Counted from the first letter of the stretch, positions 19,901 to 28,380 are shown. The stretch is 64,000 nucleotides of DNA from Paenibacillus sp. YN15 (GCF_003285005.1 NZ_QMFA01000001.1:186001-250000); one strand, 5' to 3'. Numbers and translations are program-made. The notes: a model not told the origin generated them from the sequence alone.

Positions 19901-19982
19901 GTTTGCGCCGCTGGATACTGCCACCAGAGCGGAAGCAGCCGCGGTCATTTACCGGCTGCTGGATAAGAGCGAAGGACAATAA
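13938..19982 (+). CDS. Giant SLH-anchored beta-helix protein, pectate-lyase superfamily
   Basis: This is a 2014-residue secreted protein with a signal peptide ending near residue 31 (QASA). The domains in order are: IPT/TIG-like sandwich (35-240); pectate-lyase-superfamily entry strand (FDVTAYGAVADDGADDTQAI, about 247); an F5/8-type-C-like insertion (about 300-440); the beta-helix to about 920; a DNRLRE-type domain (about 970-1180); fibronectin III (about 1190-1275); a malectin-like domain (about 1285-1440); two cadherin-like repeats; a ZU5-like region; and three SLH domains from about 1832 to the end (FADVPAAHWAKDIIQVM). SLH domains bind pyruvylated secondary wall polymer, so the enzyme is held on the cell surface. 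The beta-helix suggests a polysaccharide lyase or glycosidase; the catalytic residues are not identifiable by eye. GGGAGG lies 11 nt before ATG 13938. Confidence 0.85.
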   Translation: MGKPVRKRLAAALSFLILASAYNFSVPQASAVAAVPVIVQAAPENVQPDSTVQLIGEGLEGSIVGIRRLEDGNAGVNTAAQLASPKTEQNLAAGPDIYLTPLFTDSVSASAVIPAGLEYGQYALYAQNPDGAVSAPVFVNKTDVFYVYPNVLNLAKSREVTVIGLNLTRNNGSLAADSRVWLRNKATSAIAEAAVASATPYEVVFHVPETATAGQYDEVWVHNGHGGEYGWSKADISLVNVPGPAGIFDVTAYGAVADDGADDTQAIQGAIDAAAAAGGGTVRLPAGTFHLDKEQAPPAPGLVKLIPEATFGGTPSYGTDREYFRAFDSNSATFYDYNGTGSGHVGIDLGEGGAQTVTAIRYFPRPSTNATIDVDMIGGKFQGSNDGVAYTDLYTIPAKPSFSGNVVTVSNPAAFRYLRYMPAEGKKGYIAELEFFTGTASGSLVVGPKPEAGLQKLTLKAGVALKGAGTENTVLKYLDTGPVGGKDSGEGPEMITIAGSDSGIEDMRIEGSASVDRGIVLKEALHDVTIRNIELRTWYPGLAKKAMFGGIWGDGGNAGFSRIAILDSVIESGGAITLNKMSNSRISGNTFLGKSWTPASFGNSYQNLFTDNRIDGRDDNGKRGGTRGFNFNLHPRWGSFKPTAMNYIARNDTQYIGNETSPTNDGEILLFDALVDVDADFTGDGNKILHYGNVYAADASSASVKGMKWDANVLKDEYALIVEGKGLGQYRRITGNTADTITVDRSWTIVPDATSRVAISRFFYKNIVTDNTASNNKGNDMRMYGQALGNIFDNNRSELGSGGSPTAGNGGTVINSFDRNLTTFHPSYYNVIKNSTGSRAYIAFGGGLRIDSPRSVAAMGNVIADNSVRSLYIESGGYSFFPAPKGNIRYNVMEHNTAQTQLKLDSPVAANTIVRDNSLPGDTPENRYYDFGTGTVIIENGARMTVQRPTPPAPPEIPGDGPMPNPPGNKMVLQEGMNGYDGAADASLMSHWQGVGNNNGAYGEFEMARYNGTGTDDKYALVRFDLSQIPADRTITGAFIELYHTQTRSSSENFKTVDVHRITSPWEEGNGYGGGTSIDGNAVGTVVDGEVITGVSLNTKPDWETGPETALDHVVTSYVPGRWYHFDVTAAAQEWIAHPELNFGVVLMEDVPSTANGTRTFASSQYSSVALRPKITVFYSGDPIALPPDSVPPGDVSEPTVSNGDGRALLTWKDAADSDIVKVRIYNGTEIAAEAERGAQKAEVAGLVNGQPVELRLVNMDGSGNESPGVTVQVWPRTDRSVFWKGINLNGEAVEIEGQSWQSYNAAKAEGFTAATGAGAAPTAGKTANFPLPFLDDYDLTHMMNTNLSASKQTLKLEQTVTDGTYRVYLWFMEPSADRNRSFHINVEGSRAATMVGSELRNHTVRYGPYDTFVKDGKLTVELLNVKGDPMLQGIEIYKDYYSAVTLKDLRVGETTVTGFVYEPGDYTVFLPYGTVAAPEVTAEAFDPSAAVTVTQAVYAPGTAVVTVVSADQAQSVQYQIFFRWEEPGGNADLQRLMAGGSTVPDFSPEVTVYNVALPYGTPAAPQVTAVPLDQRSQVDIVQADGPGGTAIVTVTAHGGAVKVYEIRFYLEAPPTPSPNPGDTGNTDNTGYNGSTGSISHELGTVAASGDTTVLTVSSAKLNSLVGTGEQDIVIDVSTMGQTSAKAVDIPAKALSELQKAGKALVIQSGDARLLLPPGSFQLDGITDNIRVVIANNGEAKGTQAGLAALSPMFSFSVKAGDRDVKLDQPLEATVKLRETSDWRKAGIYAYNITNGKWEYAGGKVNKEKTMIAFKITESAQASYAAFVYNRSFADVPAAHWAKDIIQVMAARHMLDGVTETDFSPEANVTRAEFAAMAVRLLGSPTMVYTGGYADVDPGAWYANIIAASVREGILEGSAEGIRPLDQITRQEMAVIVMRVYKKIANSPNGSQAGGIPFADNGEIASWARDAVAEAQRTGLINGQPGNRFAPLDTATRAEAAAVIYRLLDKSEGQ

Positions 19983-20005
19983 GAAAATTCAATTCAAACA
20001 TTGAA

Positions 20006-20045
20006 GGAAAGAAGCAACATGGCCTGTGCCGGGTTGCTTCTTTCC
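20006..20045 (+). terminator. Hairpin terminator after the SLH protein
   Basis: A perfect 13-bp stem (GGAAAGAAGCAAC at 20006-20018 with GTTGCTTCTTTCC at 20033-20045) closes a 14-nt loop and is followed by a short T-rich tail. It separates the SLH gene from the GH35 gene. Confidence 0.75.
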
Positions 20046-20087
20046 TTATTCCCGGCCGACTATCCGTCTTTTTGGGTACAAATGCTC

Positions 20088-20113
20088 AAAAATCACACAG
20101 CCCTCCCGCACAA
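20088..20113 (+). promoter_or_regulatory. Upstream motif shared with the SLH beta-helix gene (copy 2)
   Basis: This 26-bp sequence contains AAAAATCACACAGCCC. It matches 13815-13840 at 21 of 26 positions and lies 110 bp before the GH35 start. A shorter related core, TCACACTGTCCC, occurs at about 25132-25143 before the next beta-helix gene. The similar spacing suggests a shared operator. Confidence 0.4.
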
Positions 20114-20222
20114 TTGTCGAACATCAAGACTGTTCCGCACCCTGCAGCCGGTGGACAATAAAGAAAAGGCAGCACGGCCGGCCCAGCGCCGGCGACTACT
20201 TAAGCATATCGGGGGAGCAGAC

Positions 20223-22712
20223 ATGGGAAATATCCGCATCGAAGGACGGACCATCCAGATTGACGGCAGAGAGATTGTTTTGCGTTCCGGGGAAATCCAC
20301 TATTTCCGCATATACCGGAACCGCTGGAAGCATATGCTGGCCAAAGCCCGGGCCAATCATCTGAATACGATAGCTACCTATATTCCCTGGGATTTTCACG
20401 AGCCGAAGGAGGGTGTCTATGATTTTACCGGACAGACGCTTCCGGAGCGGGATCTGGTCTCATTCTTGAATTTGGCCTCCGCCATGGGGCTGTATGTCAT
20501 TGCCAAGCCGGGTCCCTTCGTCAATGCGGAATATGTGGATGGGGGGCATCCGCGGTGGATGTACAAGCAATATCCGGAAGCCGTGAGCGCCAAGGCGGAC
20601 GGCAGCCCCGCTTTCTGGGTGGGTCAGGGCAACCATGTGCCCCAGCAGCTGGGAGACCGGTTCCTGGAGCTGGCGGAGCGCTGGTATGCGCAGGTTATTC
20701 CCCTCTTGGCGCAGTTCTCCATCGATAAGGGCGGTCCGGTGATCCTGCATCAGCCGGATAATGAAATGAACCTGCTTTTTACCGGCCTTGATCCCGACGG
20801 ATCGTTATTCGACCGCAAGGTGCTGGGCGGGGAGAATGAGCCGGGGCTGTTCCAGCAGAGCCTTCTGGAGCGGTTCGGCAGTCTGGAGGCGTTGAACCGG
20901 CGTTACGGGACGGCTTGCGCCAGCCTCTCCGGGATTCATCCCAAGCTGCAGGGCGCCGACGCGGAGGGCAGGAAGCGCCTTTATCTGGACTGGATGCGGT
21001 TCCGCATGGAATATGTGTACCGGTATGCCGCTCTTTTGGCCGGCTGGACCCGGAAGTACGGACTTCGGATTCCCAATACCTATAATGAACCCATTAACGG
21101 CTTTTTCCGCGGTCCCGGCAACCACGCGGCATTCGCCTCCTATATGAAGGAGCACGGAGAGGAGGTTCTCACCACCTGCCACTCCTACCTGAAATATGGC
21201 TACCATATGGACGCCAACGGCCTGCCCAAAACCGTCTTCCGGCTGGAGGCGTTGAAGATGCAGGCGCCGGACCGCCCGGCTATTGCCATTGAGGTGGGAG
21301 CCGGCTGGATGACCCTGGACCAGGTGCCCAACCATCTGAATTACCCGGTCCATCTCCGGACGCTGCTGGGGCATGGCATGGACGGGTACAACTACTTTAT
21401 CTTCGCGTCGGGGGAGAAGGGCTTCAGCCGGACGTATGTGACCGATGCCTATGATCTGTTCGCCGATCCGGTATCCGCTTCCGGCGAGGAGCATACCGTC
21501 TACCGGATGACGGGGGAGTTCAACCGTTTTGCCGCCCGGTGGGAGCGGGAGCTGGCCGGTACGGCCAAAGCCTATGACGCGGTCATTGGTCTGTCGCCGG
21601 AGCTTTATCTATTGGCTCAATATGCAGGCGACGAGCTTGCCGTATTCGAGGACCATTCCTCCGGCGCCTCCGCGCTGTCGGCCAACCGCTCCAAGCAGGT
21701 GGTGGACAGCATCGAGGCGCTTGCCAAAATGCTGACCATGAGCAATATCCAGTTTGCCTTGATGGATCTGGAGGCGCCCAACCGGGAGTCGGGCTTTCCC
21801 GAGCTCCTGATTGTGCCCAACGACGGAACCTTGTCCGAGGAAGCCATGCAGTACCTTATGCGTCACGGGGAAAAGGGAGGACGGGTGGTCTTTTATCCGG
21901 AGGTTCCCGTCCGGACGCCGGATGGGCGGGACCTTTCCCTTTTGGCTGCGGCAACCGGCTTCCGCCTCCGGCGGGAGATTCCCCGTTTCGGGCTCCGTGC
22001 GGGGGATATTGGCCGCCGCTTCATGCAGATGAAGGAGCTGGACGGCATTCCCGCGGATCAGCTGCATACATTGGAGCTGCCTCCTGAGGGACGCTGCCTC
22101 ATCAGCTATGAGGGAGAAGCGGCCGGATACCTGCATCCCTTCGGCAGCGGGCAGGCGCTGGTGCTGGGATTCGCCCCGCAGTTTACGGGCATGGACAATG
22201 TGGAATCGTTGAAGCTGCTGCTGCTTCCTTTGCTGGCGGAAGGCCGGGCGGTATGCGCGGAGCAAGACCGCTACCATACGGCGGTCCGGGGCAAGGAAGG
22301 CTTCCAACTGGTCACAGCCGTCAATATGACCGGCTGCGAGGGAAATGACCGCATCCGGCTCAGGCTGCCGGAGGGAGGGCAGCTGGAATTTCCCAAACGG
22401 TCGCGGCTTTATATCGCTCCCCTTACGGCGCGCATGATGCCCGTTAAGGTTCGTTTGCCCTACGCCGAGCTGGTTTACTGCACCAGCGAACTGGTGCCGC
22501 TGGATGACGGCTATACCCTGTGGGAGGCAACCGGCACGCCGGGAAGCAGCGGCGAAATCGCCTTTGACCGGCCTGTCCGTCTTTTGGCGGACGGCTGCCT
22601 TGTCCCCGTTACTGTGCAGGAAGGGCTGCATATCGGTGTTTACTCCCATGGCTTGGAGCCGGTTTCCCTGCGGGTGGAGGCGGCTGGTACGGATCGGGAC
22701 TGCATGATATAA
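20223..22712 (+). CDS. Glycoside hydrolase family 35 beta-galactosidase-like enzyme
   Basis: This is an 829-residue protein opening with the GH35 signature RSGEIHYFRIYRNRW and YIPWDFHEPKEG. The predicted acid/base is E181 in HQPDNEMNL and the nucleophile is E357 in IAIEVGAGW. It has no signal peptide, so it acts inside the cell on imported oligosaccharides, releasing terminal beta-galactosyl residues in the usual family reaction. I chose ATG 20223 because GGGGGAG lies about 7 nt upstream; the frame stays open back to a TTG at 20001, but that start would lie in the terminator hairpin. The AraC-type regulator gene follows after 32 nt. Confidence 0.88.
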   Translation: MGNIRIEGRTIQIDGREIVLRSGEIHYFRIYRNRWKHMLAKARANHLNTIATYIPWDFHEPKEGVYDFTGQTLPERDLVSFLNLASAMGLYVIAKPGPFVNAEYVDGGHPRWMYKQYPEAVSAKADGSPAFWVGQGNHVPQQLGDRFLELAERWYAQVIPLLAQFSIDKGGPVILHQPDNEMNLLFTGLDPDGSLFDRKVLGGENEPGLFQQSLLERFGSLEALNRRYGTACASLSGIHPKLQGADAEGRKRLYLDWMRFRMEYVYRYAALLAGWTRKYGLRIPNTYNEPINGFFRGPGNHAAFASYMKEHGEEVLTTCHSYLKYGYHMDANGLPKTVFRLEALKMQAPDRPAIAIEVGAGWMTLDQVPNHLNYPVHLRTLLGHGMDGYNYFIFASGEKGFSRTYVTDAYDLFADPVSASGEEHTVYRMTGEFNRFAARWERELAGTAKAYDAVIGLSPELYLLAQYAGDELAVFEDHSSGASALSANRSKQVVDSIEALAKMLTMSNIQFALMDLEAPNRESGFPELLIVPNDGTLSEEAMQYLMRHGEKGGRVVFYPEVPVRTPDGRDLSLLAAATGFRLRREIPRFGLRAGDIGRRFMQMKELDGIPADQLHTLELPPEGRCLISYEGEAAGYLHPFGSGQALVLGFAPQFTGMDNVESLKLLLLPLLAEGRAVCAEQDRYHTAVRGKEGFQLVTAVNMTGCEGNDRIRLRLPEGGQLEFPKRSRLYIAPLTARMMPVKVRLPYAELVYCTSELVPLDDGYTLWEATGTPGSSGEIAFDRPVRLLADGCLVPVTVQEGLHIGVYSHGLEPVSLRVEAAGTDRDCMI

Positions 22713-22744
22713 TCGGTTCACATTAACCGGATGGAGGGAGTCAG

Positions 22745-25084
22745 ATGAGGTTTTTGTCTGTCTACCGTTCGAGAAAGTACCTGCTGCGGATTCTGCTGTC
22801 CATTTCGCTTCTGATCACACTTTCCCTCTCCCTCACCGCACTGACGCTGTATCAGTATTCGGAGAAAATCGTCAGGGGGACACAATACGACGCCAACATG
22901 AAGGTGCTCTCTCAGGTCAACTCCAATATCGGGCTCCTGGGCAAGATGATCGATACCCAGGCCTTCAACCTGTTTGTCGACCATGACATCATCTCCATGC
23001 TCTACGGAGCCCCGCTAGATTCCTTCGAGCAGGCCAACAAGCAGTATAAGCTGGATAAATGGGTGAACAGCAACACCTATATAGATTCCGTCATTCTGTA
23101 CAATGCCAGAACCGACGGCTTCTATGCCGGGGGCAGCCTGGACATCCAATACGAAACCGCGCTGACGGCCCAGATCCGCAGCTACCTGTCGGATTCGGGG
23201 GCGGTGTCCAAGGCGGAGCTGATGCCCCTGATTCTGAAGACAGCGGCCAACCCGGAGCATCGGGTGTTCAGCTATATTCTGTATGAGTCCAATACGGCCT
23301 ATAAACCCGGCAGCAGCGCGCTCATCATCAATGTGAAGCCCGACTGGATATTTGACAATATCCGGAGATTGAATGACATCGGTACAGAGCAGGCAGGCAA
23401 GCTGCTTGTCATCGGCAAGGATGGCAGCGCCTTCGGCGGGGATCTGAAGCCTCAGGAGCTGGACCCCACTTTGGCCCAAGCCATTGGGGAGAACCGCGGG
23501 CAGGAAGGGGGCAAACCCGGGCTGTTTTCCCTGGACCTGGAGGGGGAGAAGCAGCTGGTGACCTACATGTCCACGGATGTGTTCCATTGGACGATTCTCA
23601 GCCTGCAGCCGTATGACACGATTTTCGGCGCCCTCACCCGGTGGAAAACCACCACCCTTGCCCTGACCGCCGGTTTTTTCCTGCTGTCCCTGGTGCTGTC
23701 CGTCCTGGTATCCCACCGGCTGTACGGTCCCATCCGCAATCTGGTCCGGCAGATTAAGGTAAGCGGCGGGGTGCTGGGGGAGGACCCGTCCACCCCCAAG
23801 GACGATCTGGCCATCCTTTCCGAAACCTACACCCGGATGCTGGAGATCAAGGAATCCGCGGCGGAATCCAAAATGCCCGAGACCGACCTGCGGCTTATCC
23901 GCAACTACAATCTGCGCGGCTTGCTGGCGGACAGCGGCTCCGTTTCCCAGGCGGAGCTTCAGGAGCAGATCAGAGAGCACGGTCTGGCGCTGGACCCGGA
24001 TTCCTCCATGATGGTGGCCATTCTCTCCATCGATCATTACCGGCAGTTCGACCAAACCGCCTCCAAAGCGGAGAAGCGGCTGTATGCCTTCGCTGTCATG
24101 AATATTGCCGGGGAAGTGATTTCCCGGCAGTTCCGCTGCGAAAGCGTGGATATGCGGAGCGGCCATTTCGTGATGATTATCAGCGGCTTCCAGCCCGAGG
24201 GCTTCGGGGAAAAGATTGGGGAATGCATGCGGGAAATCATCGGCATCGTGGAGGCGTATTACCGCATCAGCCTTTCGGCTGCCCTTGGTCCCGTCTTCAA
24301 AGGCCATGAGGACATGTCCAAGAGCTACGAGCTGGCCCAGCAGGTGCTGGAATACCGGATGGTGTACGGCCCCCGCTCCATTATCCCCTATGAAATGGTG
24401 AAGGCGCGCCTGGACAACCGGGATTTCAATCTGCCGCCGGAGCTGGAAAAGAAGCTGGCGGAGGCGATTAAATCCGGCAATGCCGCCGCATTCGGGGAAA
24501 CGGTCCAGAAGCTGTTCCAGTTTATGGGGCGGCTCCATCCGGACAACATCTACCATGCCGTGCTGCTGGTTCTCACTGCCGTCAAGCAGGCGGTGGGGGA
24601 GATGAATGTCAACAAGCTGAGACCGGTGTCCGTGGATTGGAACCAGCTTCAGAAGCAGCTGCTGGAGAAGGAAACTCTGGACGGCATGGCCGAGGAGCTG
24701 ACAGCCCTGTTCCGGGAGCTCCAGAAGCAGCAGGAGGATGGGGATGCCGGGAAGAACCGGATTCTCTTCGATACCATCAAGGAATTTATCGAGGACCACT
24801 ACGAGGACCCGAACCTGAGCCTGCAGGGCATCGCCTCCATGCTGAAGATGTCCTCCGCCCATGTGGGCAAGCTGTTCAAAAACAGCGAGGGCATGTCGGT
24901 GGCGGAGTATATTACCGAAATCCGGCTGGCCCATACGGTGCGGCTGCTGGAGACGACGGACCGGAGCGTATCCGAGGTAATGGAGCGGGTGGGTTTTATC
25001 AACCGCAGCAATTTTTACAAGCTGTTCAAGAATAAATTCGGCGTGACCCCCAATGAATACCGGTTAAAAAAGGTGATTTATTAG
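22745..25084 (+). CDS. Membrane-tethered AraC-family regulator with extracellular sensor
   Basis: This is a 779-residue one-component regulator. A first transmembrane helix lies at about residues 14-38 and an extracellular Cache-like sensing region follows. A second helix at about 300-322 is followed by a HAMP-like YGPIRNLVRQIK linker. The C-terminal 100 residues carry two AraC helix-turn-helix units (LSLQGIASMLKMSSAHVGKLF and SEVMERVGFINRSNFYKLFK). The C-terminal FGVTPNEYR is typical of the family. GGAGGGAG precedes ATG 22745. It probably senses an extracellular sugar and activates nearby GH35, beta-helix and importer genes directly, without phosphotransfer. Confidence 0.88.
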   Translation: MRFLSVYRSRKYLLRILLSISLLITLSLSLTALTLYQYSEKIVRGTQYDANMKVLSQVNSNIGLLGKMIDTQAFNLFVDHDIISMLYGAPLDSFEQANKQYKLDKWVNSNTYIDSVILYNARTDGFYAGGSLDIQYETALTAQIRSYLSDSGAVSKAELMPLILKTAANPEHRVFSYILYESNTAYKPGSSALIINVKPDWIFDNIRRLNDIGTEQAGKLLVIGKDGSAFGGDLKPQELDPTLAQAIGENRGQEGGKPGLFSLDLEGEKQLVTYMSTDVFHWTILSLQPYDTIFGALTRWKTTTLALTAGFFLLSLVLSVLVSHRLYGPIRNLVRQIKVSGGVLGEDPSTPKDDLAILSETYTRMLEIKESAAESKMPETDLRLIRNYNLRGLLADSGSVSQAELQEQIREHGLALDPDSSMMVAILSIDHYRQFDQTASKAEKRLYAFAVMNIAGEVISRQFRCESVDMRSGHFVMIISGFQPEGFGEKIGECMREIIGIVEAYYRISLSAALGPVFKGHEDMSKSYELAQQVLEYRMVYGPRSIIPYEMVKARLDNRDFNLPPELEKKLAEAIKSGNAAAFGETVQKLFQFMGRLHPDNIYHAVLLVLTAVKQAVGEMNVNKLRPVSVDWNQLQKQLLEKETLDGMAEELTALFRELQKQQEDGDAGKNRILFDTIKEFIEDHYEDPNLSLQGIASMLKMSSAHVGKLFKNSEGMSVAEYITEIRLAHTVRLLETTDRSVSEVMERVGFINRSNFYKLFKNKFGVTPNEYRLKKVIY

Positions 25085-25182
25085 GACAAATATGCAGGAA
25101 TCATATGCCAACAAAGACAAAACCGGATTTTTCACACTGTCCCCATTCCCCCGGAATGGGGCATGATTGCTTTACGCGGAAT

Positions 25183-25196
25183 ATAAAGCGCTTACA
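25183..25196. promoter_or_regulatory. cre-like site upstream of the 25234 beta-helix gene
   Basis: ATAAAGCGCTTACA matches 12 of 14 positions of the CcpA cre consensus, with a perfect right half. It lies 38 bp before the start codon, where binding would hinder transcription. Confidence 0.45.
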
Positions 25197-25233
25197 TAAG
25201 CGTATCCGCGATACCTTCAAAGGGAGTGATGAA

Positions 25234-27207
25234 ATGATGGAAAAAGGTTGGAAGCAGGGGAGGCGCTTATGGGTTGCGGTTTTGGTTATGCTCTTATGGT
25301 CTGTGGCGGTGCCCGGTGTACTGCCGCCTGCCGCACATGCAGCCGGAGCCTACTATGTGGCCTTGAACGGCAATGACAGCTGGTCCGGCACCCTGGCGGC
25401 CCCTAACGGCAGCGGTACGGACGGCCCCTTCCGCACCCTCGCCAAAGCCCGGGACGCCATGCGGGCGGGAAGCGTCAAAACCACCCTCATCCGGGCCGGC
25501 ACCTACTACATGTCCTCCACATTGGTGCTTACTGCGGCGGACAATGGCACAAGGTACCGGGCCTATGACGGGGAAACCGTGGTCTTAAGCGGCGGCGATC
25601 GGGTAACCGGCTTCGCGGCGGAGGGGAGCGGCATCTATTCCGCTTCCCTGTCCACTCCCACCGATATGGAGCTGATTTTCGACGGAGCCCGCCAGCGGAT
25701 CGCCGAGAAAAAAGCCTATGACGCCGCCAACCCTTACACCTACGGACATTTCTTCGCCGATGCCAATACGGCCATGAACAAGGTCAAGTTTAAGGCAGGC
25801 GAGGTCACAGCCTCCGATTATGTGCCCAATCTGAAGGTGGAAACCTTCGCCGTCCGCCGCTGGGAGAACGATCTTTTGAACGTCACCTCCATCGATACGG
25901 CCAATAATCTCCTCAATCTTTCCGGCAACGTCCGCTATGTCATTTCTACTAACGGCACTTACCGCCTCCTGAACAATCCGGCCTACCTCAATGAAACCGG
26001 CGAGTTTGCCTACCGGGCCTCTGACGGCAAGCTGCTGTTTAAGCCCTCCGACAGCGCCAAGCTGCTGAGCCAGGGGGCGGTGGTTCCCAGAAGAACCATC
26101 CTGTCCCTGGATGGAGCCGGCCAAGTGGTGGTGGAACGGCTTACCTTTTCCGATACGCCATACGCGCTGCCCGCCATTGAGCTGAAGAACGGCTCCAACG
26201 GCAATGGCTTTTACAACAACCGGTTCCTCAATGTAGGCAAGGGAATCATCCTCACCGGCTCCAGCAGCAACAATGTGAACCATAACGAAATGGCCCAAAT
26301 CGGCACTACCGGCGTGGAGCTGGCCTATGGCGCAGACTACAACGCCGTCAATTGGAATTACATGCACCATATCGGCCTGGTCAAAAAAAGCGGCGGCGCC
26401 GTTATGGCCTACGGCGTCAAGAACAACCGGATCGACCATAACCGGATTGAATATACGGCCCGCTACGGCATTTCCATCAAACGCTGGGATACGGCCACCA
26501 TCCATACCGGCAATACGGTGGAATACAACAAGATCCGCTTTACCAACCGGGAAACCCAGGATACCGGCGCCATCGAAATGCTGGGCAGGGGAGCCAACGA
26601 TACGGATACGGTCATCCGCTACAACTATATTGAGGATACCGGCGGGCGCATGAGCGACTGGACCAATCCGTATTTTCAATATCCCTACGGCGCCGACGGC
26701 GTCTATCTGGATGACGAAACCAGCGGCGTGGAGGTAACAGGCAATTTCATCAAGGACAGCAGCCGGGCGGCAATATTCATCCACGGCGGCGACAACAACA
26801 TTATCCGCAACAATGTGGGCATCATCGGACGGAGCATCTGGAAAGGGCTTGGACATGAGGACGGCAAGGACAAATTTGTCCGGCTGGAATGGGGAACCAC
26901 CCAGCGTGTCCCCTCCAATACGGTCATCGAGAGGAACATCATTTATTCCAAAACCGCCTCCTGGCCCAAATATCTGGATTTCTTCACCGGCGGAACCTAC
27001 ACCAGCGACTACAATCTGCTTTACCAGGTGCCCAAGCAAAGCGGCAAGGATGCCAATTCCTTGGTAGCGGACCCTCTGTTCACAAGTGTCTCCTCCAACA
27101 ACTACAAGCTGCAGACCGGGTCTCCGGCCTTCGGGCTGGGGTTTGTAGAGCTTCCCTGGACCGAATGGAGCACCGTGCATTCCCTGGCGGGGGTCCAGCC
27201 CTGGTAA
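25234..27207 (+). CDS. Secreted right-handed parallel beta-helix protein
   Basis: This 657-residue protein has a signal peptide cleaved near the AHA motif, about residue 39. The mature part starts with YYVALNGNDSWSG and GPFRTLAKARDAMR, the entry motif of large beta-helix enzymes. It continues with many Asn-rich coils (NRIDHNRIEYTARYG) to the C-terminus. The fold is shared by polysaccharide lyases and GH28/GH120-type hydrolases; the catalytic residues are not identifiable by eye. No SLH domain follows, so it is probably released. I chose ATG 25234, 8 nt after AAAGGGAG. The in-frame ATG at 25105 lies upstream of the cre-like box and has no ribosome site. Confidence 0.82.
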   Translation: MMEKGWKQGRRLWVAVLVMLLWSVAVPGVLPPAAHAAGAYYVALNGNDSWSGTLAAPNGSGTDGPFRTLAKARDAMRAGSVKTTLIRAGTYYMSSTLVLTAADNGTRYRAYDGETVVLSGGDRVTGFAAEGSGIYSASLSTPTDMELIFDGARQRIAEKKAYDAANPYTYGHFFADANTAMNKVKFKAGEVTASDYVPNLKVETFAVRRWENDLLNVTSIDTANNLLNLSGNVRYVISTNGTYRLLNNPAYLNETGEFAYRASDGKLLFKPSDSAKLLSQGAVVPRRTILSLDGAGQVVVERLTFSDTPYALPAIELKNGSNGNGFYNNRFLNVGKGIILTGSSSNNVNHNEMAQIGTTGVELAYGADYNAVNWNYMHHIGLVKKSGGAVMAYGVKNNRIDHNRIEYTARYGISIKRWDTATIHTGNTVEYNKIRFTNRETQDTGAIEMLGRGANDTDTVIRYNYIEDTGGRMSDWTNPYFQYPYGADGVYLDDETSGVEVTGNFIKDSSRAAIFIHGGDNNIIRNNVGIIGRSIWKGLGHEDGKDKFVRLEWGTTQRVPSNTVIERNIIYSKTASWPKYLDFFTGGTYTSDYNLLYQVPKQSGKDANSLVADPLFTSVSSNNYKLQTGSPAFGLGFVELPWTEWSTVHSLAGVQPW

Positions 27208-27219
27208 GAAACAACCGTT

Positions 27220-27312
27220 TTTCATACACTTGAAGCCGCTTCGCACCCGTCTCCCCTTCCGCGCATACAGCTTTCCTTGATTGATACACCCGCCAAACCG
27301 GAATTTCATACA
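27220..27312 (+). promoter_or_regulatory. Direct repeats before the second importer
   Basis: TTTCATACA occurs at 27220-27228 and 27304-27312. The offset of 84 bp equals eight helical turns. Both lie in the 186-bp gap before the permease gene at 27394. They resemble the core of the motif at 13815 (TCATACA), so the 22745 regulator is a candidate binder. I see no strong sigma-A promoter here. Confidence 0.3.
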
Positions 27313-27393
27313 AAGGCTGACTTTTCGGACTTTTCCTACGGGGGCTGTCTTGGCATGATAAGGGTGCAAGGAGCAAAGGGAAGGGGGGACAAC

Positions 27394-28365
27394 ATGGAAC
27401 GCACTATGAAAACAGCCGCGGCAACGCCGGGTGCCCCGAAGAAGCCGTCTTGGCTGATCCGGGAATGGAGGCATCTGAAGAAGAATATCGAGATGATTGG
27501 ACTGATCTCGCCCGGTCTCTTGTATATCATCATTTTCTCCTACCTGCCCATGTTCGGCATTGTGCTGGCATTCAAGCAGTACCGGTTTGACAAGGGCATC
27601 TGGGGGAGCGCTTGGGTGGGCTTCCAGAACTTCAAATTTTTCTTCGTGTCCGAGGATGCCTGGCGGATTACCCGAAACACAGTATGCTACGAGCTGGGAT
27701 ATATTCTTTTGACCACATCGTTTGCGCTGCTGTTCGCTATTCTGCTGAACGAGATCAGCCGGAAGAGCACGAAGATTTATCAGACGGCATTGTTTTTTCC
27801 GTATTTCTTGTCGTGGGTAGTGGTGAGCTATATCACCTATGCTTTTTTGGACCATCAGACCGGGTATCTGAACACGATTCTGGGGTGGTTCGGCATGGAG
27901 CCTCATAAGTGGTTTCTGGAAAAAGAGCCTTGGCCAATTATTCTGAATGTGGTCAGCCTGTGGAAAAAGGTAGGCTTCTCCGCACTGGTCTATTATGCGG
28001 GGATTATGGGGCTCAACCAGGAGTATTACGAGGCCGCCCGGATTGACGGGGCCAACCGCTTCCAGATGGCGGTGAAAATCACCTTGCCGCTGCTTACGCC
28101 GCTGATTACCATTCTCCTGATTCTGTCGGTGGGCGGCATCTTCAACGGGGATTTCGGACTTCACTACTTTATCCCCAACAACGCGGGTTTGACCTATCCC
28201 ACCACGGATATTATCGACACCTATGTGTACCGGGCGCTGCGGAGCGTGGGCGACGTGGGCATGTCGGCAGCCGTGGGACTGTACCAATCCATCGTCGGAC
28301 TGATTCTGGTGGTGGCCGCCAATGCCGCGGTCCGCAAGCTGGATAAGGAAAATTCACTCTGGTAG
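27394..28365 (+). CDS. Carbohydrate ABC transporter permease, LplB type (second importer)
   Basis: This 323-residue permease has a first membrane helix near residues 38-60 (SPGLLYIIIFSYLPMFGIVL). The EAA loop is EAARIDGANRFQ at about 213-224. The C-terminal region is typical of the family. I chose ATG 27394 because AAGGGGGG lies about 5 nt upstream; the upstream in-frame extension encodes no membrane segment. The partner permease gene starts 15 nt after its stop. It is similar in layout to the 3948 importer but clearly a separate paralogue. Confidence 0.9.
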   Translation: MERTMKTAAATPGAPKKPSWLIREWRHLKKNIEMIGLISPGLLYIIIFSYLPMFGIVLAFKQYRFDKGIWGSAWVGFQNFKFFFVSEDAWRITRNTVCYELGYILLTTSFALLFAILLNEISRKSTKIYQTALFFPYFLSWVVVSYITYAFLDHQTGYLNTILGWFGMEPHKWFLEKEPWPIILNVVSLWKKVGFSALVYYAGIMGLNQEYYEAARIDGANRFQMAVKITLPLLTPLITILLILSVGGIFNGDFGLHYFIPNNAGLTYPTTDIIDTYVYRALRSVGDVGMSAAVGLYQSIVGLILVVAANAAVRKLDKENSLW

Positions 28366-28380
28366 AAAGGGGGGAGCCAT

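Noticed and set aside
25585-28287. 900-residue minus-strand open frame
   Set aside because: It runs antisense through a beta-helix gene and a permease with clear family features.
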